A stretch of 64,000 bases of DNA from Escallonia rubra (GCA_033065855.1 JAVXUO010001507.1:54098-118097); one strand, 5' to 3'; counted from the first letter of the stretch, positions 37,601-49,955 are shown. Numbers and translations: made by a program. Notes: a model not told the origin generated them from the sequence alone.

Positions 37601-40600
37601 CAGCTTCGGTGTATCCAGAACTAGGGTTCTGCTCACTATTCTCAGCTTCAATGTCTGCTGCATCTCTCTTCCGCTTCAATGGCTAGAAGAACAATTTGGT
37701 GTTACATACCACAATCAGCAATATGTTTACAAATTATCTTATTGGGAATTCCGAGTTCCATTCCGAGATCAAAATACTATGATAAGCCATGTAGATGATT
37801 AGGTATAAAGGCATAAAAGTTTTAACAACCAAAAGTATCTTAAGGTGACAGGACTGTGCAGAAAAAACAACTTACGCAACTGATTTTCCACAGTTCAAAG
37901 TTTGATAATCAAGATGAAGCGTATAGTCTAAATGAAAATCTCAAGCCATTACTGACTGCTAAAGAAAGAGACTGAATGGATACGTAACCATTGGCCTTTT
38001 GTGTCCATTCTAGCAAAAATGTTCTCTCCTGACTTTCACTACCAAGGTGAAGACACCTCAAACGACTTACAAGGAAGCAGTATCTGAGAAACCAATCATT
38101 TGTATACCTAAGGATATACCAGTCATATTCCTAAAAATCTACCTCATTGAGCTCTACGTAACCTACCAATGAATAAGAAAATGGAGACTCCGAATATACT
38201 CCAACATGTATCCAGCCCAGATCTATTTCCAACCCCACAACAAATTTCCATGGCCGAGTTCTCATATATGTTAACATTTAAAATAATGCATGTCCGTGTA
38301 CCTTAACATGGACGAGTAATATCTTACCCTTTGGACTTTCATCTGTCTCCTGAGAGAAATTCAGCTTCAATTATGGTTTTCCAAGAAGCACAACTGCTTT
38401 TGCTAGAGGCGTAGGTTTCAATCAGGGCACTACAACCTTATATTCTCTTTTAAGCAGCAGCTTTCTTCTATAATGATTCAATAAAAACTAGATGCTAAGG
38501 AGTACCAACATATGTAGCCTTTGAGTTTTATAGGACCAGTCGATAATCTTTGGATATGATCATACACAGTGGCCAAAATGTCAGCAAAAGACATATATAA
38601 GTTACCTCGATAAGTTGTTCAATGGAAAACTTAAAGAGGGTTTAGAAGGACTTAGTGAATCTACTATAACAAAGTTATATGTTCAGTAGATATTAGAAGT
38701 AAAACAAGCTATGAAAAGGATAAGTATATGCAAGGCTATAGCACCAGCAGCACTTGTAATATTGGAGATGCTTGGGTGATGTGCACCTAAAAGTTTCATA
38801 GATAGATATGCCAGCTGGTGGAAGAAAAGTATATCGTGACCATACAAGAACAAAAATTGCACCAAAAACCGGGGATTAATCTTATGAATTTACGAGGAAG
38901 AACAACTACCAATTGGCCACTTTTGCTACGCAAATAATCAATATGGACACATCTTCAAATGATCTTCATTGATGTGGGAAGGCATATGACATTGTACCAA
39001 AGAGAGTATGTGTCGCAGTCTTTTAAAAAAGGTGTCCCTGCTAGATATGTAGATGAAGGAAAGGGAGCAATAACTACTATTGAGAAGTACATGACAGTAG
39101 ATTAGACATCCTATTAGCTTAATGCCCCTATCTATTTGCTTTTACGAGGGATGACATCAGGAAGAACATAAAAGATGGGTAATAACATCGTATGTTGTAT
39201 AAGCTGATTTTATAGGGTTAGTTGAGAGATCAGAAAAAAAATTCGAACAAAGTTTTCATCCTAGAGAAATACTTTTAGAAAGATGGTTAGCTCCACGAGG
39301 GATGACATCAGGAAGAATATAAAAGATGGGTAGCTCCATCGTAATTATAATAAACTGATTTTATAGGGTTAGTTGAGAGATCAGAAGGAATTTTTGAACA
39401 AAATTTTCATCCTAGAGAAGTACTTTTGGAATCTAACGGGTTTTGTAGGATAAGTAGAACTGAGACAAAACATATATGGTGCTAAATCAACAAGGCAATG
39501 ATAACTGTAGTATTAAATACTGGTAGGCATGATCTGCCTGCAATCCGCGGTGTCACAGACTATACTGCATGGGGGACAAGAGATCAATCAGGGTACTACT
39601 TAGATAATCTGAGCATGTTGGTTGATGCGCAGACGTGCTTCAGGAGTGTTATGAGAGCACAAGTCTCCTGCCAATTTAAAAAGGACCTGGCCTCTAGCCA
39701 TGCTCTATGGTTTATAATATTGTGCCACTACGAAGCAACAAATTTCTAAGCTATGTTACATAGACTCTTCAAAATGCATGAAGTACCAGTGTCAGATACT
39801 CGACATTTGGACATTGGTATGGGATACATGTCCTACACATCTTATAGGATAAGCTACTATGAACACTATCTTATAGTGTTTCTTTTAATTCGTTTGGCTT
39901 TGAGATGAGACGAGCTCCCGATTAAACTCATGTGCATCGCATGAAACACCATTTTACCTGAGAAATAACTAAAAATTAACAATATATAAATATTTTGTAT
40001 TTTGCCGAACCCCGTGTCTTTAGTTTAAAAATTGGATGAATCTGACACTTGACACGTGTCCAACCCAAACACTCATAATGAGTCCATGTAACATATATTT
40101 AAGGATTAGCGATCACGCAAGGATAAGACTACAAAACGAGGCTATTTGCAAGAAGGTGGGGTGGAGCTGCACCAGTTGAGGACAACTTGAGGGATAGTCG
40201 ATTGAAATTGTGACATTCAGTCTAGGTCTTTTCCTATGCCATAGTGATGTAGCAAGGGCAGAAGTAGCTGAGCTGGACTGAATTCGGTTTCTTGATGAAG
40301 ATCACGACAGCCTAGCCCTGATCTACGAACTCTCTCAAACTCCAATGAAAATCTCACCAGCATTCTGTAAACTCACGGATTATACACTTCTTGGAAGGGC
40401 AACTTACTCGCTTAAACAATGCTAGAGAACAACTTGAACACCAGTCTAGTAATCTTAACCCTAGTTGACTCATCATGCTTACAATTGCATATCTCTGATA
40501 CTACCTTAATCGTTTCAACAAATTATTGAGCTTAATAAACGAGTTTAAAAAAGCCCTAACCAGAAAGTTAATAGTCACTCATCTGGTCGGCTATTCACCA

Positions 40601-41529
40601 GCAAAAAATGCACATATTAAACTTAAAAATAACTCGAGCATAAATCATCTCTTGAAACTGATGCAATTTGAAGATGTCCAGTTACAGCAACGTAACATAA
40701 TCAAAAAATTAGTTCGACAATCAGAAACTCATACTTTAAGTCTATTACAATCTTCACAAGTAAGTGACTAACTAAAAGTTTTACAGCTAAGTGACCCTAA
40801 TGAAAGTAGAATCTTTTTTATTAACAGCAACCACGACGTGAGACCCAGTGACCACTTCTCCTAAACAGACACTAGAAATCGCACGTTTAACCGTTTCACC
40901 AAATTCAGCGCCAAAAAAGACTCATTCTATTAACTTAAATAGACCTTAACATAAAAACAAATGCCCTAATTACAATCCAATAACAACACACGCACACAGT
41001 AATACACACAGTGAAACATAGGCAGAAAAATAATTCAGCGCTTGAAAGATCAAAACCTTTCACCTCTGAAACTGGGTGATCCGAATTCAAGATTTTCAAA
41101 ACCCACTTAGCAACAGTACAGTAACATCAAACGCAGTTACCCATCTCCCCAAAACACCGTCAAGATCACAGCTATTACCGTTTCACCAAACTCACCGCCA
41201 CACAAAGTAAAACTCACTTCATAAACATACACCCGAATTCAGATCTTAACATAAAAGGGAATTCCCTAATTATAATCTAATAACAACCAAACACACACAC
41301 GCACAAGGTATTACACAGTACAAACAGTAAAACATCAAGAATCACTCACGGGAGTCTTGACGACAATAGCCTCGGGTTCTTGAACCCGATTGGCGAAGGC
41401 CGGTGACGGGAAGCGGTGGTAGTCGCCAAAAGGGGGCTTCATGGAGGTGAAGGGGAGCTGGCGCTTTAACGGCTGGTGAGATGGCATGATCTGGTCCGTC
41501 GGATGGTTGGGAGCCCGGGAACTGGACAT
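34639..41529 (-). CDS. E2F: E2F transcription factor (E2FA/E2FB type), 14 exons
   Basis: Plant E2Fs pair with DP proteins, bind TTTSSCGC sites and drive S-phase genes; the RB-related protein holds them off. Exons, 5' to 3' on the minus strand: 41529-41350, 37682-37490, 37373-37314, 37215-37130, 37053-36965, 36815-36761, 36297-36245, 36151-36101, 35984-35936, 35838-35773, 35696-35620, 35452-35233, 34945-34879, 34775-34639. All have GT/AG borders and consistent phases, giving 460 residues (Arabidopsis E2Fs of this class are about 470-485). DNA-binding domain at about 138-203 ([40 protein letters not shown]). Leucine-zipper dimerisation region about 204-255, marked box about 256-319 ([36 protein letters not shown]). 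RB-binding motif [16 protein letters not shown] at about 396-411. The start is ATG at 41529. The ending [12 protein letters not shown] resembles E2FB, but A versus B is not settled. Confidence 0.95.
37683..41349 (-). other. First intron of E2F (3.7 kb)
   Basis: Bounded by CCC/GTGAGT and TTCTAG/CCATTG. It is far longer than the other introns, most of which are about 60-570 bp, and it hosts an RTE-type LINE relic at about 38900-40290. The rest is unremarkable AT-rich intron sequence. Confidence 0.88.
38900..40290 (+). mobile_element. RTE-type LINE relic inside E2F intron 1, antisense to the gene
   Basis: The plus strand near 38965-39000 reads [14 protein letters not shown], the FIDLEKAYDRVPR motif of RTE reverse transcriptases, followed by [10 protein letters not shown]. 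Near 40120-40190 a degraded C-terminal motif is visible ([10 protein letters not shown] for NEAIREKVGV). Within it a unit of about 150 bp is tandemly duplicated (about 39145-39295 and about 39297-39440, sharing GAGGGATGACATCAGGAAGA). Numerous stops make it inactive. Confidence 0.72.
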
Positions 41530-42539
41530 GGAAATGGACTGCAAAAACCTAGAAAGCCCTCTTTTCTGTTTTCTGTTATCCTGCTGCCTGGGGGGTTCTG
41601 AGAGAGGGAGGGAATAGGAATTGGACGGAATCCGGGGAATTGGGAGGAAAGTGGAGAGATGGATCTGAATTTGGGAGGGGAGGAAGATGGATTAAAAAAG
41701 CGGGAAGAGAGAGAGAAAAGAGAGCAGAAAACGAGGGAAGGAAAGGCAGGAAGGAGGGAATTTGGTTCGGATATAGATGTGGAGGGAAGCACTTACATTT
41801 TATATTTATATTTATTTATATATATATATATATACTACTATTAAGTTCCTATAATATACTCCAGACTAAATAATTATGTGTGTAGTAAGAATAACATTAA
41901 CTTGGAATCGGTACTAATTAAAGGTCAAAATAAAATGTTTATTGTGCGGAAACATTTTCTTTATTATGAGTAGAGGTGGTTATGTGTACCTTGATTCATT
42001 AAATTGTTCGTGCAGTAAAAACACAGTTCAAAGATGCTTGACAATGACACGTGAAACTTTTTAACCTATTCAAATTAGAGCGGGGTTACGTTCACCCTCT
42101 TATATAATCATTTATTTGTTAGTTAAAGGTTAATAACTGTCAAAAGTTAACTGACGGTAAAAATTGCTTCTTCTTATTTTTTTATTGTTTGTCAAAATAA
42201 TTAATAAACTTTGCAATTTCTAAATTTTGGTACCAATTTCAAAGTAAGATTTTTGTAGACAAATGGTCTATTTTTTGTGTTACCCTCTCATTACATAAAG
42301 GATGGCTCATATGAACACCAACTCTTAACATTTTAAAAGAATAAATATGGCAAATACTGTAAGTTCATGATCCAACTTTAGACATTGTACCCACATTTTG
42401 GAACGTCTGCTAAAGAAAACCAAAATTATAAAATGAATTGAGTAAAGTTTATGCTTTCAATGTAACAAGTCACAATACATACAGGATATTTCTTTCATTA
42501 TAAGCTTGAAATTGGTTGTAATGTTAAGAGAATAAGAAA
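41530..42539. other. E2F promoter and leader, then AT-rich intergenic DNA
   Basis: 41530-41790 is CT-rich on the gene strand, as for a 5' leader. A (TA)n patch at about 41817-41833 could supply a TATA element. No other gene is seen. Confidence 0.5.
41700..41706 (-). promoter_or_regulatory. E2F-like site upstream of the E2F gene
   Basis: On the gene's strand this reads CTTCCCGCTT; TTCCCGC matches the E2F consensus TTTSSCGC apart from its first T. It lies about 170 bp upstream of the E2F start codon in a CT-rich leader/promoter. It suggests, but does not show, self-regulation. Confidence 0.4.
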
Positions 42540-42541
42540 TC

Positions 42542-42588
<47 letters not shown>

Positions 42589-43406
42589 GAAACTGAGAGA
42601 AAGTGACCACGTCATTGCCTACGTGGATACTCTCTTCACTCACATTGTAAACTTTCCTATTTTGATTTTAAATTTATTCACCTTTGTAAAATGTTTTGGA
42701 TTCCTTTTTTTCTCTCCCTCTCTCTTATTCAATTTAATTTGAATTCCTTTTTTTCATTTGAAATTCAACCAATTAAATTAGATTTTATATTTCTCTCTCT
42801 TCTACGTCAACATGTCTCATTTAAAACTTTATTTATAGCTTTGCAATTTTATTAATTCCTAAGATTTTGCCAAAACTAATTCTCTACTTATTCTCTTTAA
42901 TCTTAAGTATTTTCTATTGTTTAAGGAAGCCCAATATTCTTTATCAGTTTTTCTCTCTAACTAAATATAACGTCCCTCCTTTTATTTCAACACAAGTTTA
43001 TATATATAGTTTACTCTCCCATTTTTATTTTCAATCATTTGTTATATATCTTTATTCCTTTCTTGGTAACCTTGAGTAATACAAATTTCAACACACGAGT
43101 TATTATAGTTAGAATTATCACTATTATTACTATTAGTTGGAACAGACTATTTTCTATCATTTCATATATTGTACAATTTTTTATCTTCATTTGTTGCTAA
43201 AAGCTAGTGATTATTATTCAAGTTCATTTTTAACGATAAAAATTAGTAAAAAAACTCATATAAAAAGGTGAAAATAATGTTTTATTGTTTTTGTCACAAC
43301 CAATTTTGTTATTGTTATTGTTATTGGGCATACAAGTACGAGAGACATTTCAATCAATACTTTGATAGTTGTTACTCTCGTGTGCAAGACACGAGATCAA
43401 AACTAG
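42540..43406. mobile_element. Non-autonomous Helitron-like element
   Basis: It starts TCTAATTATATA and ends with a perfect 7-bp hairpin (CTCGTGT at 43377-43383 with ACACGAG at 43389-43395), a 7-base spacer and CTAG, flanked by A on the left and T on the right. TC start, terminal hairpin, CTAG end and A/T target are the Helitron hallmarks. After an internal (TA)n tract it has the conserved AAACTGAGAGAA block shared with 46296 and 57618. No Rep/helicase is encoded. Confidence 0.8.
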
Positions 43407-44208
43407 TAAAGGAGGGAGCCTGAGGAAAAAAAAAGAATTCAAAAAAGTGCTTGAAGGTTCACTTATTTTGTTGTCGGAATTTTGTCTTGCAATTGTATTT
43501 TGAAAGCAAAAATGAATGTAAAGTTCTCCCCGCATACAATTTTATCTCCTGCCTCAGTTTGGGGTTACATTTGAGAGTTTCAAAAGTACTTTTGAAATGG
43601 GAAATAGTTGTTTGATGCGTCTTTTGTTCTAAATTGTTGTTGTTTTAAGCATCTCAAGCGTGATTTTTTTCTTTAAAAAACAAAAGCATCCAAAGATGGA
43701 CTTTTTTTTTTGTGTGGTAAATATCTAAAGATGGACTTTTGCTCAAATAAAGTTCTCTAAATTTAGCTATAATCACATATAAGTAGATCAAATCGGCAAT
43801 TCGCATCTTTTGTTACCATCAGCTAAAATCGCGATATTTTGGCGCGTGTTACATGGTCAACCAACCCAAACCTAACCAAAGAGGACTACTTTCTACTGGT
43901 CTGAGCCACCACTCGGTCATTAAGGCGCCTATGCAAGCTGACTTTTGCTCTGAAGACCTAAAGAAAAAGCATTAGTTATTCAACCCGATGTAGACGAGCC
44001 GCGAGGGGAATCCTTTGCAGACGACTTAAATACGCGACGGGGTATTGTAAGAGGTAGAGTGGCCTTGCTACCTGCCTTGGCCTTGCTCGGCCTTGCTTGG
44101 CCGTGGCAGCCTTGGCCTTGGCCTTGCCCTGCTCGGCCTTGCCTTGCTTGTCCTCGCTTGGCCTTTCAAGACAAAAGTTACTTGAGCTGGGACTTATCTA
44201 GCTAAGTG
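43407..44208. other. Intergenic DNA with a GGCCTTG minisatellite
   Basis: At about 44068-44165 the words CCTTGCTCGGCCTTGCTTGG and variants repeat irregularly. No gene is seen. The 8-bp target GCTAAGTG of the next element is at 44201-44208. Confidence 0.55.
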
Positions 44209-44754
44209 TAGGGCTGTATACGAACCGAGTTCGAGCCGAACAAGGGTGTGTTCGAACTCGGTTCGTATATTTTCATATATGTTTGGGCTTGGCTCGTGTT
44301 CTCTAAGAGCACGAATGCTGATGTTTGAACTTGGCTCAAGTTCGTCGCTGCAGAACTCGGGCTCGGCTCGGCTCGGCTCGTTCGTCTAAATACGCGAACC
44401 GAGTTCAAACTTCAAAATCCGTTCAAGAACTCAAGATTGAACCACAACATACATATCTGAAATCAATTTCAACCACCATACTACAGCCCGTACTAGAATT
44501 GACTTTGGATCGAGACCCTCTTTTGACCAACTTGGTGATATTGAACGGAATTGGAGATCGGACTTCAGATCTGCGATTTTCAATGGCTGCGGCGTGGGAT
44601 CGGAAGTTGTCATGGCTCTGTTGTAGATCTGTAATGTGTGCTTGTGTGTGTGGGTGAGAGATGGTGAGAGCATGTTTGTGCGTGTCTCGTGTGTGTCTCG
44701 TGTGACGAGAGAGAGAGCCAGAAAGGTGAAAGGAGATATGCGTGTCTCTGTGTG

Positions 44755-44800
<46 letters not shown>

Positions 44801-45813
44801 CATCAGTGATCAGAGGACTTGGCTTGTTTGGAGGAGCAGCTGCCATTTGTGGGTCTGTGGCCTGATTTGGGGGTGATCTGGCCTGCGGTGTGACCGCTGG
44901 TCTGGCCGGCGGTGTAGGCGGTGCTCTCGCCGGCGATGTACTTTGTGATGAGAGAGGGGGTAGAGATTGTTTTGATTGTTCGAGTATGTGAGTAAAGGAG
45001 GCGGCATGGGCGGTGAGAGCATGTTTGTGTGTGTCTCGTGTGTGACGAGAGAGAGCCAAAAAGGTGAAAGGAGATAGGCGTGTCTATGTGTGACAAGAGA
45101 GAGAGAGAGAGAGAGAGAGGCATCAGTGATCAGAGGACTTGGCTTGTTTGGAGGAGGAGCTGCCATTTGTGGGTCTGTGGCCTAATTTGGGGGTGATCTG
45201 GACTACGGTGTGACCGCTGGTCTGGCCGGCGGTGTAGGCGATGCTCTCGCCGGCGATGTGCTTTGTGATGAGAGAGGGGGTAGATATTGTTTTGATTGTT
45301 CGAGTATGTGAGTAAAGGAGGCAGCATGGGCGGTGATCTGGCCGGCAGCGTGGGTCGTGCTCTGGCCGGCATCGTGGGTAGTGTTGATGACGACCTGAAT
45401 ACTGAAGTGATGAGAGAGGGGGCACGGCTTCAAGAGTTTTTGACTGTTGCGCGTGTTTTGACTCTTGAGTCTGAGATGAGGAGGATGAATTTGGTGATAG
45501 AGAGAAAGGAAGCATTTGGTGATCCACATGCTAAACGTCCAAGGCAGATATTTTGTGGATATATTGTATTTTTTTAATGAGTAAGCGAACATATGTTCGT
45601 TTACAAGGCTCGGCTCGTGTTCGACTCGTTAAGTAAATGAGCTCTCTTGTTCACGAACATTAATAAACGAACATCATCATGTTCAAACTCGGCTCGTGAA
45701 CCCTAAAATTGTGTTCGTGTTCGGTTCACTTATTACATGAATGAACATGAACGAGTTTCTGAGAGAACGAACAGCGAGCTGTTCGTGAACAACTCTGTTC
45801 ATTTACAGTCCTA
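44209..45813. mobile_element. Non-autonomous hAT element with perfect 8-bp target duplication
   Basis: The left end TAGGGCTGTATACGAACC and the right end, reverse-complemented, TAGGACTGTAAATGAAC form the terminal inverted repeat. GCTAAGTG flanks both sides exactly (44201-44208 and 45814-45821). Subterminal regions carry many GTTCG/CGAAC words, typical of hAT. The interior holds a tandem duplication with a 320-bp period and a short coding-like stretch at about 45410-45545; there is no transposase. Confidence 0.9.
44665..45330. repeat. Two-copy tandem duplication, 320-bp period, inside the hAT element
   Basis: CATCAGTGATCAGAGGACTT at 44801 recurs at 45121, and the following about 200 bp match almost base for base. 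Each unit begins with a GTGTGTCTCGTGTG and (GA)n block ((GA)n at 44757-44799 is longer than that at 45097-45119). Confidence 0.88.
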
Positions 45814-45821
45814 GCTAAGTG

Positions 45822-46295
45822 GGGCTCCCAAAAGCTTTCATTAGACCCAAAATCAACTAAGCTAATGGCTTCACCAAAACCAGGACTACTTTATTAAATA
45901 AATAGAATATTTGCAACCCTTGAGCTTTATTTATCAAAATCTTACAAATCATATAAATTAATTATATTTTTTGATACGCAAATTAAGGATTTAAGTTATA
46001 TATTGCGTGTTTACATTTTATCCTTTAGAAAGATGGGGAAAAAAGTGCGCCAAGAAAAAGGAAATGAATTTGTGGAGTGTTAAATGTGGAGAAAGAATTA
46101 AAATAAAATAAAAAGTGGGATAGGAGAGAGAAAATAATTTGATGGAAAGAGAAATAAAATTAAAAATATATAAAAAGAGTAAATATATAAAAATACTTAC
46201 GGAATCTTTCTTAATTCAAAAAGTGAGCAATTTTTGTTGGATGATCCAAAAAAGAAATATGATCAATTTTTGTGGGACGGATGGAGTATATAGTA
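45822..46295. other. AT-rich intergenic DNA with a Stowaway-like MITE end
   Basis: The stretch ending GTGGGACGGATGGAGTA at about 46271-46287 resembles the right terminus of a Stowaway (Tc1/mariner) MITE, whose consensus ends GGGACGGAGGGAGTA. I could not find the matching left end, so it may be truncated. Confidence 0.45.
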
Positions 46296-46629
46296 AAGTT
46301 AAAACTGAGAGAATGTAATATGCTTTATCTCACTTGGCATCCAATTATTATGCCATTTGTCATCAATCAATCAAATCAATTTCATATTTCTCTCTTCCAT
46401 GTCAAGATAGCTCACCTTAAAAACTAATTCTTGAGATTTTGTCAAAACTAACTCTCTCTCTCTCTCTCTCTCCCCCCCCCCCCCCCCCCCCCCCCCAAAT
46501 TTTAAATTTTATATGTCTACTTCACATATTGCAACTTTCTTACATTTTAGACAAATTTAATATTTTTTCACAATTTAACAAACATAATCTCTATGCTTTT
46601 ATTTTACTGCAAATCATATACACGTGCGC

Positions 46630-46680
<51 letters not shown>

Positions 46681-47006
46681 GTTCTCTCATATTTTTCTTT
46701 CTCTTATATTTTAGAAATTTTTATACTTGGTGAGTTTTATTAATACAAACCTTGATAGATGAGTTATTAATAATAATAATAATAATACTTGAGAGAGACT
46801 ATTTCTACCATTTTATATTTCACTATTCGTTGGTTGCTAAGAAAGACTAAGAATTCTAACAAAAAGTAGAAAATCATAAGAAGATGAAAATAACATTATT
46901 ATTATTACTACTCATTCCGTTATTATTATTCAACATATAAGTATGAGCTTTTTATGATTATTTTAGTTTTATTACTCCCGTGTGCAATGCACAGGGTTGA
47001 TACTAG
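46296..47006. mobile_element. Helitron-like element, second copy
   Basis: It shares the AAACTGAGAGAATG block and the following CT-rich organisation with the element at 42540. It ends with an imperfect hairpin (CCCGTGTGCA...TGCACAGGG) and CTAG at 47003-47006 before T. The 5' terminus is unclear because it abuts a Stowaway-like end. It contains a poly-C run (46472-46496) and a (TA)n tract (about 46636-46678). Confidence 0.65.
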
Positions 47007-47772
47007 TTTATTTATGAAAGTCATAGCACAAAATGTATCACTTAAAAGCTAATCAGTTATATTATTAGGAAAAAAAATTATTTTTTGGAAGGAAGTCCAT
47101 TTTATTTTTTTAACTAACTTGCAAAGTTATAATTACTAGAAAAATAATAGTTCAACAACATTACCAACTCAAAAATCTATTTCCCTTTTATTTTTATCTC
47201 CGTTGGTTTTTTCAAAAGGAATCATAAATTTGACTTGCATAAAATATTTCCTGAACAAGATTATAAAACATCGAGTATGACAGGCAAAAGGCAACAATAT
47301 ATACAAAGCAAAATTTAGGTAGCGTACAATGAAATATTATAGACATGTTTTACTAAAGAAACACGTAAGCATATATATATATATATTCAATTTATGTATG
47401 TGACAAGCTCTCATATGAAAATCTTTTATCATCATTTCTTGACATGCAATTACAAAATGCAACCTTCGAACAAATACTAAAAGACATAATGAGACGTCGG
47501 CCAAAGTGAACCAAGCATACCAAATAAGACTATTTTAAAATAACTCCACGTAACTTCTCAATTCTTGGTTATTAAAAAGTATACATTTCATGCTACTACC
47601 CAAGTGGGATCCCCCCAATATATCTTGACCTGAAATTCCACATAGTATTTTCTACTATATGCAAAAAAAAAAAAATTATTTTCTTAACATAAAAATTCAA
47701 TTTTTTTTTAATGACAAAAGGTTATGCCATGCAATGCAACTCACATCTATCACGTTGGCAATTTAAAGCTTA
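47007..47772. other. AT-rich intergenic DNA, no gene recognised
   Basis: Only short frames and A/T homopolymers are present. Confidence 0.5.
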
Positions 47773-48403
47773 GGGTTCGTTTGACAAATTTTTTTTTTTG
47801 GTTTTCAGTTTTTAAAGAGCAGTTTTTTAAAGAGCAGCTTAATTTTTTTTATTTATAAAAACAAGTGGGTGTTTGATAACCCCTTTTTTTTTTTTGAGGT
47901 TTTTTTTTTTGGTGTTTGGTAACCCTTTTTTTTTTGACTTTTTTTTTTTTGTGGTTTGCGGTGGCGGTGGTGGGGTGTAGCGGTGGTGACCGGTGGTGGT
48001 GGTGGTGGCCAGAGGTGGCTGCCGGCAGTCGCCGGCGGCCGGTGGTCGCCGGCGGCCGGAGGTGGCAGCCGGCAGTCTCCGGCGGTGGTCGCCGGCGGCC
48101 GGAGGTGGCTGCCGGTGGTCGCCGGCGGCCGGAGGTGGCTGCCGGCAATCTCCGGCGGTGGTCACCGGCGGCCGGCGGTGGTCGCCTGAGGTGGCTGCCG
48201 GCGGTGGGAGGGTGGTGGTGGTGGTCTAAGAAAAAAAAAACAAAAGTGAAAAAAAAAAACAGTTTCTGGAGTTTTTTTTTTTTTCTTTTCAGTTTAAATA
48301 CTGGTTTTGAGACTGGAAAAAAAAATGGTTGGCAAACGCTCCTTGTTTTTCAGGTTTTAAAAACTGAAAAAAAAAGAGGAAATTTTTTTTGTCAAACCTA
48401 GCC
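47773..48403. mobile_element. PIF/Harbinger-like MITE with TTA target duplication
   Basis: The left end GGGTTCGTTTGACAAA and the right end, reverse-complemented, GGCTAGGTTTGACAAA form an inverted repeat that extends into T-rich and CAGTTTTTAAA blocks on both sides. TTA flanks it at 47770-47772 and 48404-48406, the 3-bp duplication of this superfamily. The centre is a GC-rich minisatellite, not a transposase. Confidence 0.72.
47990..48225. repeat. GC-rich GGTGGTCGCCGGCGGCCGG minisatellite
   Basis: Irregular tandem copies of GGTGGTCGCCGGCGGCCGG alternate with AGGTGGCTGCCGGCAGTC-type units. Long frames exist on both strands solely because the unit lacks stop codons. Confidence 0.9.
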
Positions 48404-48406
48404 TTA

Positions 48407-49955
48407 GAGTTGTGAGAAGAACTTAATTATTTCGAAGTGATACGAAAATATCACAATATATGTCATACTAGTATATCAATAAAGTAAAATTATTCAATAA
48501 AGTATATGATTCAATAAAGTAAAATTATTTCAAACACAATAAATTAGACATCAGGATGGGCGAGATACAAACATGTCAATATCTTAAGAAGACTTGTGCC
48601 CTTTGGCTAATCACCGATACAACAAGTTTTCGACTTATCACCTCCAAATTACGAAGAGCTCGGCTCAAACTGTTGCTTGAATCTCATTTCTGCACAAATG
48701 AATGAAGAAGAATCTTCACTCGATACATTACTAATATGACCAACTTAGTTTAGTTAATCACAAAAAAAGTGTAAATTGTAAAGCTTAAATAAAAAGTTGG
48801 AGATGGTAGGAAAAGGCTTTTTATAGATGTGAGTTCGGACTAGGAGGCTAACGTTAAATGCAACAGAGCCGATGGTAATATGTTACAAAAATGTATTCTA
48901 AATTTTACTTCTGGTAAATAGACTCAATAGTAAAAGATATGGTCGTTGGACATGAACGCTGAAAATGGTGAAAAATAATGGTGACTATTACAAACTACAA
49001 AATTGGACATTAGAACCGTTACCCTAACTTTTATCTTTTTGTAGTGTAAAATGGTGCAATGGTCTCATACCGAGTTTGAGAAAGTATAACTCATATCTTA
49101 TGCACTTGTCTTTTCCCCCCTTAAGCGTGTGAGGCACAAGGCTTAAGATAAGCACAGGTGAAGTACTCCAATGCCAGATGCGTTGTGTCTGCAATGTTTG
49201 CTGATGGTTTTACCTCGTCTGATAGATTTGGGCACGAGATGTTTGGGCTAATTACCTTGGACATGACGTTGAGGGCTAATGCGAATTATAGCGGTCGGAA
49301 CGTACGAGTCGGATAAAAGTTGACTGCATAGACAACAAGATGACGTTCCCACCAAACTTGACAAGGTTATCAGTCTTGAATTCTTGCAACTAAATGCAGT
49401 AGAAATCGGCAACAGGAAGATATATTTGGTACAATGCATAATATAATCTAGTATACAATCACTTAGCAGTATCTATCGTTGTTGTGGTTTTTGTTTTCTT
49501 GCAATTTTCACGATGGATAAATTAATAAAATGGTCAAGTTTGCCGAATGTCTTAGATGGTCCTTACGTATCAAATGTTTCGAGTTGATCTTTTAAGTTCA
49601 TTTTCGTTAACTAAATGATCCTTATGCTCATAATAAATAAATAAATTATATCTTTGTTATTTTAAGTGAAAGGGAAATTCACAATTTCACGTGCAACGCC
49701 CTGCAAAAGTGACATGACAACCTCTTCAAGCCCTGAGGTTCTAGAACAAGCCCTGAGCTCTTCAATATAGACCTCAACAGTCGGCATGTTAGTCTAGTCA
49801 AAGATTGGTTTCCCATTTCTCTTTGAAGTGGTCTTTTCAACCTCCAAAGTGTAGATTTTCTTGAACTTTCAGTCCCCTTAAGATTTACAAAAGGTAACAA
49901 AGCCATTTTCTAGCAAACCAGTTGCCTACAACAGCTGAAAGCCAAAACATGAGCT
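48407..49955. other. Intergenic DNA, no gene recognised
   Basis: AT-rich. A minus-strand frame at 49679-49906 has some coding flavour (NLKGTESSRKSTLWRLKRPL) but matches no family I know and lacks splice or start support. Confidence 0.4.

Noticed and set aside
37681-38900. Extra E2F exon in intron 1
   Set aside because: Exon 1 and exon 2 join in phase with family-like sequence ([13 protein letters not shown]); nothing between adds a recognisable E2F segment.
41530-41544. Upstream extension of the E2F start to 41544
   Set aside because: The codon at 41544 is TTG, not ATG; ATG at 41529 gives the [10 protein letters not shown] start expected for the family.
44423-45592. Several long minus-strand Ser/Leu- and Pro-rich frames
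   Set aside because: They arise from (GA)n tracts and the 320-bp duplication of the hAT element; the two duplicated units yield the same frames.
47916-48401. 161-codon frame (Gly/Arg/Trp-rich) and its minus-strand counterparts
   Set aside because: Produced by the GGTGGTCGCCGGCGG minisatellite inside a MITE.
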